This document shows positions 53,292-60,776 of a stretch of DNA of 64,000 nucleotides, piece by piece (within the stretch, counting starts at the first letter, position 1; each line of letters opens with the position of its first letter). The notes below the pieces were generated by a model, which saw only the letters and a program-made list of their open reading frames with translations, ran no database searches and was not told the DNA's origin. Source of the stretch: Eubacterium saphenum ATCC 49989 (lineage in GTDB: Bacteria; Bacillota; Clostridia; Peptostreptococcales; Anaerovoracaceae); the NCBI GenBank assembly GCA_000161975.1, contig GG688422.1, positions 989,824 through 1,053,823 on the forward strand, written 5' to 3'. The translations under genes were made by a program, and so were the position numbers.

Positions 53292-54207
53292 AGGTCTTGA
53301 AAATATTAAGAAGCGAAGTAGAGCTGTAGCTCTCGGGAATTTTGACGGTGTTCACATAGCTCATGTGAAGCTGATAGACATGATTAAAAAGAGAGCCCGG
53401 GCTTTTAACCTCGAGGCATGCGTGTTCACATTTAAGAATCACCCGAAGGAATTCATTCCGGGCAGTGAAATTCTTAAATATATAAATGATACCGAAAAGA
53501 CGATGGAGATCTTTGAAAATTTAGGTATTGATTCGCTCGTTATGGTGCCGTTCGATGAAGTTTTGCAGCGAATGAGTCCCGAGGATTTTGTAAAGGATGT
53601 AATCGTAGAGAGATTAGGGGCGAAATATGTATGCGTAGGATATGACTATAGATTCGGCTTTGAGGGTAAGGGCGATGTTTCGCTTCTGGATAGACTCGGT
53701 AAAACCTACGGCTTTCATGTAGATGTTATAGATAAGGTGAGCGTTGGTGGAGTTACCGTAAGTAGCAGCAGGATAAGAAAGCTCATCTATGAAGGCGATT
53801 TCGAAGGAGTGCAGAAGCTTCTCGGAAGGCGCTATATGATAGCGGGCAAGGTAGTGCACGGCAAAAGTATAGGACGAAAGCTTGGATTCAGGACTCTTAA
53901 CATCATGCCTAGAGAAAATCTTTGCATACCAAGTGACGGAGTGTATGTAACACGTACGAGGGTCGCCATGAAGAGCAAGGTGTATGACAGTATTACAAAT
54001 ATCGGTACCGCACCTACATTTAAAGGCGATGCCGTATCCATCGAAACAAACGTGTTTGACTTTAACGAGGACATATATGGAGATATAGTGCATATAGATT
54101 TTCTAAAGAAGATAAGAGACGAGATTAAATTCGATACTCCTGAGGAACTCAGCAAACAAATTGCAGAGGATGTGAGGCTTGCAAAAGATATACATTCCGA
54201 AGAGTAG
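53278..54207 (+). CDS. ribF: bifunctional riboflavin kinase / FMN adenylyltransferase
   Basis: The 309-residue enzyme makes FMN and then FAD. The N-terminal adenylyltransferase has AVALGNFDGVHIAHVKLIDM, FTFKNHPKEF, VCVGYDYRFGFEGKG and SSSRIRKLIYEGDF. The C-terminal kinase has GKVVHGKSIGRKLGFRTLNI with the ATP-binding GxxxGRxLGxxT pattern, and TNIGTAPTF. The GTG start at 53278 lies inside truB (14-base overlap). Order rbfA-truB-ribF is typical. No FMN riboswitch is present, consistent with operon expression. Confidence 0.95.
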   Translation: MIVYKGLENIKKRSRAVALGNFDGVHIAHVKLIDMIKKRARAFNLEACVFTFKNHPKEFIPGSEILKYINDTEKTMEIFENLGIDSLVMVPFDEVLQRMSPEDFVKDVIVERLGAKYVCVGYDYRFGFEGKGDVSLLDRLGKTYGFHVDVIDKVSVGGVTVSSSRIRKLIYEGDFEGVQKLLGRRYMIAGKVVHGKSIGRKLGFRTLNIMPRENLCIPSDGVYVTRTRVAMKSKVYDSITNIGTAPTFKGDAVSIETNVFDFNEDIYGDIVHIDFLKKIRDEIKFDTPEELSKQIAEDVRLAKDIHSEE

Positions 54208-54224
54208 ATATAATAAAGAAAGAT

Positions 54225-54276
54225 TTGACAAACTTTAATCCGTATAGTATCATAATTAACAGACGGACGCGTCGGT
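54225..54276 (+). promoter_or_regulatory. promoter and palindromic operator of the TetR-MATE unit
   Basis: TTGACA (54225-54230), 17 bases, TATCAT (54248-54253). Just after the predicted start lies ACGGACGCGTCGGT (54263-54276), an imperfect palindrome centred on GACGCGTC, typical in place and size for a TetR-family operator. Autorepression is inferred. Confidence 0.65.
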
Positions 54277-54293
54277 AGAGAGGTTTTAGTTAA

Positions 54294-54884
54294 TTGAGTA
54301 CAAGAGAGAGGTTATCTGCAGAGGACAGGAAGAGGCAAATTTGCGGAGCCGCAAAGGAAGTTTTTCTTTCCACAGGGTTTGAAAATGCTACTATGGAAGA
54401 CATTATGAAGGCGGCTGGGCTTAGTAAAGGCGGGCTCTATCATCATTACAAGAGTACACACGATATTCTTTACGATATTATGATGATGGGCAATGAACAC
54501 AGAAATGAAGTCATAATGGAGTTTGTATCTGCGAATTCTAACCTGAGCAAGAAGGATATCATAGTGGAGCTTCTCACTGATAAGATTCTCGACAGAAATG
54601 AGTACAAGTCTTTATACGCTATGTTTTTGCTCGAGTGCAAAAAAAACGAGAAATACAGAAAGCTCTACGAAAGGCTAAGGAAGGATACCTGTGAGAATTA
54701 CAAGAAGCCCGCTGAGAAGCTCGGTATTGACGTTTTAAAGTTGTTTGATTCCCCTGAATTCGAAATGTTTATGAATGGCATCATACTGGCTATCGAGTAT
54801 TTGGATAACGGTAGTGTTTTAAGTCAAAAGAGGCAGCTCATAAGGGAATTCATAACATGTTTTGTGGATAAACATCTCATATAG
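54294..54884 (+). CDS. TetR/AcrR family transcriptional regulator
   Basis: The 196-residue repressor has an N-terminal helix-turn-helix (RKRQICGAAKEVFLSTGFEN then ATMEDIMKAAGLSKGGLYHH), the standard TetR DNA-binding domain, followed by an all-helical ligand-binding domain. The start is TTG at 54294, behind GAGAGG. A palindrome lies in its leader at 54263. The MATE exporter downstream on the same strand (129-base gap) is its likely target together with itself. The inducing ligand is unknown. Confidence 0.9.
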   Translation: MSTRERLSAEDRKRQICGAAKEVFLSTGFENATMEDIMKAAGLSKGGLYHHYKSTHDILYDIMMMGNEHRNEVIMEFVSANSNLSKKDIIVELLTDKILDRNEYKSLYAMFLLECKKNEKYRKLYERLRKDTCENYKKPAEKLGIDVLKLFDSPEFEMFMNGIILAIEYLDNGSVLSQKRQLIREFITCFVDKHLI

Positions 54885-55013
54885 TACCTAAGTCAATTAT
54901 TTAAACATCGCTTTACTTTAATTTATTTCCGGCAACAATGCTAATTTTAATGCAGGCCGGGGAGAGGTTTTATTATTGCATTTTTCAGGTATTATTTGGA
55001 AAGGATGTTGGTT

Positions 55014-56390
55014 ATGGATAGTCAAATTAGGCAGGAGCTTCTCACAAAGAGTCCTGTAAGGCTCATGTTTCAGCTCGGTATTCCGGGGATTGTAGGGATG
55101 GTTGTTATAGGGCTTTATCCGTTTATGGATGGAGTGTTTGCAGGAAATATCATAGGTCAAAGTGCTATGGCGGCGTGCAGCGTTGCAATGCCTCTTACCT
55201 TGGTGAACAACGGTATATCCACCCTTTTAGGAGTGGGGTCTGCTTCCATCCTCTCAAGGGCACTCGGTAAGGGTGATAAAAAGACGGTGGATCAGATAAT
55301 GGGTAACCTCATATTTTGGGTTCTTGTATTATCCACTACCGTTATGATACTTGGGATTTTGTTCGCTCCGCAGTTTTTAGATCTTGTGGGAGCTACAGGA
55401 GAGATTAAGGAGCTTGGAGTTAGATATCTAAGAGTTTTATTTTTAGGTTCTATCTTTGTGAATTTTGCGCAGAGCTCTAATATGGTCATACGAGGTGAGG
55501 GCCATCTTAAAATCGCCATGGGCATCATGGGAGCAGGTGCAGTGTTAAACATCATACTGGATCCTATTTTCATGTATGCTATGGGTAGCCGAGGCATTGA
55601 AGGTGCGGCAATAGCTACTGTATTGTCACAGCTCATAACGGCAGTTGTTTCGATTTATTATTTTAAAAAGAAGAGCAAGGTTGTAAAGATAAATCATATA
55701 GCTATGAAGAAGGACATCTTCGGGGAGATGTTTGCGGTAGGATTTTCAGCTATGATGATGCAGGTCATGACTTTGATTCAGCAATCGCTAATGTATAAGA
55801 TGTCTTTTAAATACGGCGGTACGGATAACGGGATATTGATGGCGGCGGCACTCAGGATTTTTGCATTTTCATTCATTCCTCTTTGGGGTCTCAGCCAAGG
55901 TATGCAACCTGTCATAGGCACGAATTACGGTGCGAAGATTTATTCCAGAGTTAAGGCGGGGCTCAAGGTGTTTAATTGGGGAGCGTTGGTGCTTGCGGGG
56001 TTATTCTACCTTCCTATCATGCTGTTTCCTAGGCAAATATTGCACATGTTCGGCGTTGAGAATGATATTTTGACTGCAGGCATTCCGCATTTCAGGATGC
56101 TATATAGTATATTTATAGTATATGGATTCATGATTATAAGTGTAGTGTTCTTCCAGTCTATAGGTGATGCGAAGAAAGCGGGTATTCTCGTTATATTCAG
56201 ACAGTTGGTTGTGTTTGTGCCGTCAATAATAATTTTGCCAAGAGCTTTTGGAATAGATGCCGTATGGTATACTCAGCCACTTGTGGACTTCATAATGACC
56301 GCCATCAGCGCAGTCCTTATAGTGCTAACCGTTAAAAGGTTTCCTCATAAAGATGCAGAAACGATTCAGTCATCATTGAATAAGTTGTAA
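55014..56390 (+). CDS. MATE family multidrug efflux transporter
   Basis: About 458 residues with 12 hydrophobic segments in the MATE (DinF/MepA-like) pattern: GIPGIVGMVVIGLYPFMDGV, then LTLVNNGISTLLGVGSASIL, and GEGHLKIAMGIMGAGAVLNI with ILDPIFMYAMG. The second half contains PLWGLSQGMQPVIGTNYGAK. These antiporters export drugs or metabolites using Na+ or H+. ATG 55014 is chosen because AAGGA (about 55000) is nine bases upstream; an ATG at 55005 is too close. The adjacent TetR regulator suggests drug- or metabolite-induced expression. Confidence 0.92.
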   Translation: MDSQIRQELLTKSPVRLMFQLGIPGIVGMVVIGLYPFMDGVFAGNIIGQSAMAACSVAMPLTLVNNGISTLLGVGSASILSRALGKGDKKTVDQIMGNLIFWVLVLSTTVMILGILFAPQFLDLVGATGEIKELGVRYLRVLFLGSIFVNFAQSSNMVIRGEGHLKIAMGIMGAGAVLNIILDPIFMYAMGSRGIEGAAIATVLSQLITAVVSIYYFKKKSKVVKINHIAMKKDIFGEMFAVGFSAMMMQVMTLIQQSLMYKMSFKYGGTDNGILMAAALRIFAFSFIPLWGLSQGMQPVIGTNYGAKIYSRVKAGLKVFNWGALVLAGLFYLPIMLFPRQILHMFGVENDILTAGIPHFRMLYSIFIVYGFMIISVVFFQSIGDAKKAGILVIFRQLVVFVPSIIILPRAFGIDAVWYTQPLVDFIMTAISAVLIVLTVKRFPHKDAETIQSSLNKL

Positions 56391-56431
56391 CTTGCTCTAA
56401 TTATTCCAAAAGTTAGTTTGTAAACTTCTGA

Positions 56432-56602
56432 AAAAAACCATATCCATATCCTAAGAAAAAAATCAAAGCATTTTCGAAAAAAACATATTTGAAGCAGGAA
56501 AAAGGTTGGAAGTTTACAAAGGTGGATTCTCCTCGCTTGAAGGATACGGTTTATCGCTCAAGGATAGATGGTAAGATCTATAAAATATTTTCTAAAAAAT
56601 AA
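56432..56602 (+). pseudogene. start-less lysine-rich reading frame, probable remnant
   Basis: An open frame of 56 codons without a usable start or ribosome binding site ends at TAA 56600. Its second half, KGWKFTKVDSPRLKDTVYRS then RIDGKIYKIFSKK, looks protein-like. A TTG at 56489 could open a 37-codon version. It may be the 3' end of a lost gene. The family is not recognised. Confidence 0.3.
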
Positions 56603-56629
56603 TGCGTATCATTAGCAGAAGGCTTATGT

Positions 56630-56658
56630 AAAAAGAGTGCAGAGATGCACTCTTTTTT
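56630..56658 (+). terminator. intrinsic terminator
   Basis: AAAAAGAGTGCA and TGCACTCTTTTTT make a 12-bp stem around GAGA with a U-tract included. It ends transcription from the MATE gene side. Confidence 0.92.
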
Positions 56659-56729
56659 ATTAGGGATGACATGCTTGTCATACAAGAGAAACTAGTCCAA
56701 GCAGGACTAGTTAGGTTACTTGACTATTA

Positions 56730-56840
56730 CGCAGAGCGCCGTATTTTGTAGTTTAGTTGAAGCGCCGTATGCCGAACGGCATGTACGGTGGTGTGTAAAA
56801 ATCTGCATATTTTTAGGAGAATTATATGCAGATTTCCTAC
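56730..56840 (+). mobile_element. 3' end of a group II intron (domains V and VI), truncated
   Basis: GAAGCGCCGTATGCC-GAAC-GGCATGTACGGTGGTG (56759-56793) has the sequence and fold of intron domain V. It is followed by a 12-bp stem, AAATCTGCATAT (56799-56810) with ATATGCAGATTT (56824-56835), and then CCTAC, like domain VI and the intron end. No reverse transcriptase or 5' half is present. The exact 5' limit of the remnant is not visible. Two short palindromes (ACTAGTCC with GGACTAGT, 56691-56711) lie just upstream. Confidence 0.75.
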
Positions 56841-57043
56841 GCCTGCAAAGAAGACGGCGTTTGCTATGGAGCAACTTGAATTTGCCTATCTTGATGCCTG
56901 CGCCCATCTCTAAAGCCGAAATCTGTAAGATGCTGCCGGACATCAGCGTTACAACGGTAGAGGCGGTGTTGGGATCCATGGTGAAGAAAGGTTTGATAAG
57001 GCGCATTGGAGCAGGCAGGGCATCTAGGTATATAAGAACGTAG
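56841..57043 (+). pseudogene. C-terminal fragment of a Fic family protein
   Basis: The frame ending at TAG 57041 encodes ISKAEICKMLPDISVTTVEA then VLGSMVKKGLIRRIGAGRAS and RYIRT. This is the winged-helix tail found at the C-terminus of many Fic AMP-transferases (pattern LPDIS-TTVE then K-G-I). The catalytic HPFxxGNGR part is missing. Upstream the frame runs into the group II intron remnant, so the gene is broken there. It may be the 3' exon of that intron or merely adjacent debris. Confidence 0.6.
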
Positions 57044-57170
57044 GGTAATACAAAAACAACCGTGTAATATTTGATTATGTCACATCTCTTGTGTTAACAT
57101 TTGGGTGTCTATTTATTGGTTAAAACAGATAAGTGGCGGAATTTATAAATAGAAGGAGGGTGAAGGTTTT

Positions 57171-57800
57171 ATGACTAAACAAAAATATATGTATGGTAGC
57201 ATAGTTGCTTTGATAATTGGCGTTTTTTCATGGCTTTTAAGTCTTTTTGATATCGTTAGAAATACGTGGATAATTAGTATCCCGATGGGAATATTAGCTA
57301 TAGTTTTAGCGGTAAAAATGAATGGAAGTTCTTATGCATATAAAACTACAAAAAAGGTTTTGGTAGGTCTTGGAATTTTAATGACGATAAGTTGTTATTT
57401 TATTTTTACTTTGGCCTATATGGTAGAAGATCTTTCAGAGGGGTATGTTGATAAAAATATCGTAGTGATTGCACCTACAAAGGGAACAATACCTATTAAA
57501 GCGGGCGGTAAAAATGAATTGGATAAAAATGATAACAAAGAACGAACAGTTTATTTTTCGAAGACAAATTGCCCGCCGTGCAAGAAATTTTCCGGTGTTT
57601 TAGAAAAAGCAATTCGAGCAACAAAGGCGGATGTTTATTACTATAATACGGAAGAAATGATAGAAAGCGAAGCAACAAAATATGAAAAGCGGTTTGGCAT
57701 CGATAAAGTTCCTGTGCTTGTGAAAATTAAGAACGGCAAGGTTACAAGTGTTTTAAAGGACGGCAGCAGTATTCAAAGAATGAAGAAATTCCTGAAATAA
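57171..57800 (+). CDS. membrane-anchored thioredoxin-like protein (CPPC)
   Basis: A 209-residue protein with three N-terminal hydrophobic segments (YGSIVALIIGVFSWLLSLF, IISIPMGILAIVLAV, and VLVGLGILMTISCYFIFTL). An extracytoplasmic thioredoxin-like domain (about 120-209) follows. VYFSKTNCPPCKKFSGVLEK carries the redox pair CPPC, and KVPVLVKIKNGKV holds the cis-proline. It resembles bacteriocin-accessory type thioredoxins and may reduce or oxidise secreted proteins. The ATG follows GGAGGG. A paralogue follows at 57930. Substrate and partners are unknown. Confidence 0.78.
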   Translation: MTKQKYMYGSIVALIIGVFSWLLSLFDIVRNTWIISIPMGILAIVLAVKMNGSSYAYKTTKKVLVGLGILMTISCYFIFTLAYMVEDLSEGYVDKNIVVIAPTKGTIPIKAGGKNELDKNDNKERTVYFSKTNCPPCKKFSGVLEKAIRATKADVYYYNTEEMIESEATKYEKRFGIDKVPVLVKIKNGKVTSVLKDGSSIQRMKKFLK

Positions 57801-57929
57801 TTGTTTTAGTGAATGTCTGTAAATCTACGTGCTGGTATTTTTATAAAGTACAAGAATGTGTAAGTGTACACTAGAAAACAAAAGTTTATGCGGTTTTGTT
57901 TTTAGCATGAATGTTTGAGGAGGTTTTAC

Positions 57930-58583
57930 ATGTGTAATAAAAATATGAAATTTTTAATAGGCAGTATTGTTTTGAACATATTGGGCTTGGTATTGATTTT
58001 TCTTGCTTTGCCCATAGAAAAACTCAGTGTACTGTGGTTCATATCATTTCTATGCGGTTTGGCAGCATTTATTGTCGGTTTATATGTAAGTGAGAAGAAA
58101 ATTCCGACGTATCTCAGCCTCTTCATAGCTGTAGTTGTCATGATTGCTTTCCCTCTGACAGAGCATATTAATATGGAAATGGTTGAAAAGAAATATAAGA
58201 ATCAAAAGGTTGAAACGCTGGTTATCCCAAGTGAATTTACTCCGGTTAAAAAGGGTCATATCTATGATTTAGTAAATACCACCGACTCTAAATATGTACT
58301 GGTGTATTTTACCATTGGTGATAAGAAGGTTAACTCGAAAGCGGAAAAAATAATCATTTCAGCTCTAGCGAACAGCAAAAATAACAAGAGAATATATTAT
58401 TACGATATATCCAGAATGCCTACGAGAGAAGTGAGTTACGTAAAGAGGCATTTTGTACCGGAAGGGAATTCTTACGTAGCTAAAATTAAAAAAGGTGTGT
58501 TGGCCGGTAGAGTAAGTGTAAAAAACCTAAAAGAGCTACGTGAATTTTTAAAACGGAATCTAAAAGTAGGGAAGAGTAAATGA
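57930..58583 (+). CDS. paralogous membrane protein with thioredoxin-like domain lacking CxxC
   Basis: The 217-residue protein has the same plan as its upstream neighbour: three to four N-terminal membrane segments (FLIGSIVLNILGLVLIFLAL, WFISFLCGLAAFIVGLYV, and YLSLFIAVVVMIAFPL) and a C-terminal domain of matching length. At the position of CPPC it reads YFTIGDKKVN, so the redox cysteines are gone. IYYYDISRMPTREVSYVKRH parallels the YYYNTEEM segment of the neighbour. It cannot do thiol chemistry and may bind or scaffold. The ATG follows GAGGAGG. The two are 129 bases apart. Confidence 0.72.
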   Translation: MCNKNMKFLIGSIVLNILGLVLIFLALPIEKLSVLWFISFLCGLAAFIVGLYVSEKKIPTYLSLFIAVVVMIAFPLTEHINMEMVEKKYKNQKVETLVIPSEFTPVKKGHIYDLVNTTDSKYVLVYFTIGDKKVNSKAEKIIISALANSKNNKRIYYYDISRMPTREVSYVKRHFVPEGNSYVAKIKKGVLAGRVSVKNLKELREFLKRNLKVGKSK

Positions 58584-58658
58584 ATTTGGAAAAATTTTTA
58601 GAGGTAATGAATAGTGTGAAATCTGTTTGAGTTAATCAAAAAGTTTTAGGGAGTGTGG

Positions 58659-59963
58659 ATGAAGGATTTTTTTGCGATAGTTGTGAGCAAGTTGGTTGCG
58701 GTAGCACTTAAAATATGCAGGCGTACGGGAGGAAGTTTACCGGGGGCGATGGCACTTAAGATATCCAAGGATGTGCTGAAGCACCTAAATTATCCTGTAA
58801 AGTATATAGCTGTGACGGGTACCAACGGCAAAACGGGAACAACGGGAATTATAAGGGATATCTTTCAGAACGCGGGATTTGATGTAATCAGTAACATACA
58901 TGGCGATAATCTGATATTTGGCATAACCACAGCTATACTCAAAAAGACAAGTCCGCTTACGAAAAAGGTCAAGGCTGATGTTATAGTGCTTGAAGTCGAC
59001 GAACTTACATTGGCAAGTAAAATCGATGATCTGTTTATAAGCGACGTGGTAATTACCAACTTATTCCCGGATCAGCTCGACAGGTATGGCACCATGGATA
59101 CTCTGGTAAAGCAGATAGGAAGCGCACTACAGGGCTTTACGGGCAGGGTAATAACAAATTCGGATGATCCGATGCTCTATATCCTTCACAACGTAGGTTT
59201 TGGAATATGCGAAAACGTTTTCACAGAGCATAGAAGCAGTGATACGCAAGGATTAAACGCATTTTGCCCCGGGTGTAACGGCGTACTTGCTTACAACTAC
59301 CATCAGTACGGGCATGTTGGAGATTTTTACTGCAAAAACTGTGGACTTAAAAGATGGCAACCCAAGTACCTCGCAAATATAGAAGAAGATGGCAGTTATG
59401 AAGTAAACGGCATGAAATTCGATAGCAGCGGCAGGGGGCTATATCATTACTATAACGAACTTGCCGCAATATCGGTTGCACTTGAATACGGCATATCTCA
59501 TGACATTATAAAAAATACTTTAAAAAGTATAAAACCGAGCAAGGGCAGGATGGAGCGCTTTGGGGATGTGCTCTTAAACCTTGTGAAAAATCCGGTAGGG
59601 CTCAATCAAGTGATATCATATATATCGAATGAAAACATAATGAACGACAAAAAATACAAGAGCCTGTTGTTTGCCCTGAGCGATGCACCTGCGGACGGCA
59701 TGGACGTATCGTGGACGTGGGAGCTTAATACGAAAAAACTTTGGGAAGCAGGCATTACGGATGTGATATGCACAGGTCCCAGATGCTATGATGCCGCGCT
59801 CGTATTTAAGTATTCAGAATATGACTTTACTGTAAAACCTGTGGAAAGTACAGAAAGTGCGGCTCGCAAGATCATGAATGAGGGCGGCTACGCTATTTCT
59901 ACATACACTGCACTTACGGGCGTTAGAAATGCTCTTGAAAAAATAAATGCGGAGGTAAAATAG
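58659..59963 (+). CDS. murT: MurT-like lipid II isoglutaminyl synthase subunit
   Basis: A 434-residue Mur-ligase-type protein that, with GatD, amidates D-Glu of lipid II. The P-loop reads TGTNGKTGTTG (GTNGKTTTT is usual). NIHGDNLIFGI and VITNLFPDQLDRYG follow. A Cys4 zinc ribbon (CPGCNGVLAYNYHQYGHVGD to CKNCG), characteristic of MurT, is intact. The DUF1727 end has DAPADGMDVSWTWE, where DGxDVSWxWD is usual and contributes to the glutaminase triad. ATG 58659 follows AGGGAG. gatD begins right after the stop. Several normally fixed residues are changed, matching the altered GatD. Confidence 0.87.
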   Translation: MKDFFAIVVSKLVAVALKICRRTGGSLPGAMALKISKDVLKHLNYPVKYIAVTGTNGKTGTTGIIRDIFQNAGFDVISNIHGDNLIFGITTAILKKTSPLTKKVKADVIVLEVDELTLASKIDDLFISDVVITNLFPDQLDRYGTMDTLVKQIGSALQGFTGRVITNSDDPMLYILHNVGFGICENVFTEHRSSDTQGLNAFCPGCNGVLAYNYHQYGHVGDFYCKNCGLKRWQPKYLANIEEDGSYEVNGMKFDSSGRGLYHYYNELAAISVALEYGISHDIIKNTLKSIKPSKGRMERFGDVLLNLVKNPVGLNQVISYISNENIMNDKKYKSLLFALSDAPADGMDVSWTWELNTKKLWEAGITDVICTGPRCYDAALVFKYSEYDFTVKPVESTESAARKIMNEGGYAISTYTALTGVRNALEKINAEVK

Positions 59964-60695
59964 ATGAGTGAAAAATTAAATATGCTGAATATGTATCCTG
60001 ATTTTTTGAACGTATATTCAGACTCCGCAAACCTAAAAGCCATCGAGTATAGGGCTGAGAAAAGGGGCATAGATTGCAAGATAACCGTCCTTAAAGCGGG
60101 AGACGCTATAGATCTTAAGGATTATAACTTGATATTTATGGGAGATGGGATGCATGTAGGTGCAGATGCCATAAGGGATGACATTTTCACGAGAAAGGAA
60201 GAAATCCTAAAAGCGATTGATGCGGGTTGCTGTTTTTTTCTCATAGGCTCATCGTTTGAGATGTTTGGAAACAGTTATATTTTAGAAGACGGCAAGGAGC
60301 TTGAAGGGCTTGGTATCTGTGACTATAAGACGCTGGAACCTACGGGGAAAAGAGCGGTCGGGAATATCCTCGTAGATATAAATTGCAGCGGCAAGAAAAT
60401 CAGTGTGCTCGGCTTTGAAAATCATGCTACGCAAATAGAAGGCGTAACCTCTCCGCTTGGTGAAGTGCGAATTGGCAGTGGAAACGTTCACGCCGGTGAG
60501 GGTAGTAAAAGATATGAAGGCTATATTGATGATAATATAATAGCAACGAGTATGCACGGCCCGGTTCTGATAAAAAATGCGGGCTTTACTGATTTTATTA
60601 TAAAAAAAGCCTTGAAAAAAGATGAGCTTGAGCCACTTGAAAGCGAAATTGAAGATAAAGCCTTTGAGATGTTAAAGAAAAGACTTACCATTTAA
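59964..60695 (+). CDS. gatD: GatD-like glutamine amidotransferase subunit without nucleophile cysteine
   Basis: The 243-residue class I glutaminase homologue starts LNMLNMYPDFLNVYSDSANL like GatD and ends with the catalytic histidine region SMHGPVLIKN (His198). At the nucleophile elbow, where GatD has ICGGYQLLG, it reads FLIGSSFEMFG: the cysteine is glycine 95, followed by two serines. The DNA (ata ggc tca tcg) is unambiguous. Two cysteines at 89-90 are offset and unlikely to replace it. Glutamine hydrolysis by the usual mechanism is therefore not expected; ammonia-dependent amidation or a structural role is possible. It is directly joined to murT. Confidence 0.85.
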   Translation: MSEKLNMLNMYPDFLNVYSDSANLKAIEYRAEKRGIDCKITVLKAGDAIDLKDYNLIFMGDGMHVGADAIRDDIFTRKEEILKAIDAGCCFFLIGSSFEMFGNSYILEDGKELEGLGICDYKTLEPTGKRAVGNILVDINCSGKKISVLGFENHATQIEGVTSPLGEVRIGSGNVHAGEGSKRYEGYIDDNIIATSMHGPVLIKNAGFTDFIIKKALKKDELEPLESEIEDKAFEMLKKRLTI

Positions 60696-60735
60696 AATAA
60701 CGGCACATAATGGATAAAAATTACGCTCGCTATTG

Positions 60736-60741
60736 TATAAT
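60736..60741 (+). promoter_or_regulatory. -10 element before the Na/Pi cotransporter gene
   Basis: TATAAT preceded by TG, 40 bases before the TTG start. The -35 is poor (TGGATA at 60711, spacer 19), so strength is uncertain. Confidence 0.45.
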
Positions 60742-60776
60742 GGTAGGGAAGATTTTTTGCTCACAAGGAGGAGTGG

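Noticed and set aside
56720..56840. Reading frame beginning before the Fic fragment, giving a 107-codon ORF
   Set aside because: Its first 40 codons are the group II intron domain V/VI RNA, so that part is not protein coding.
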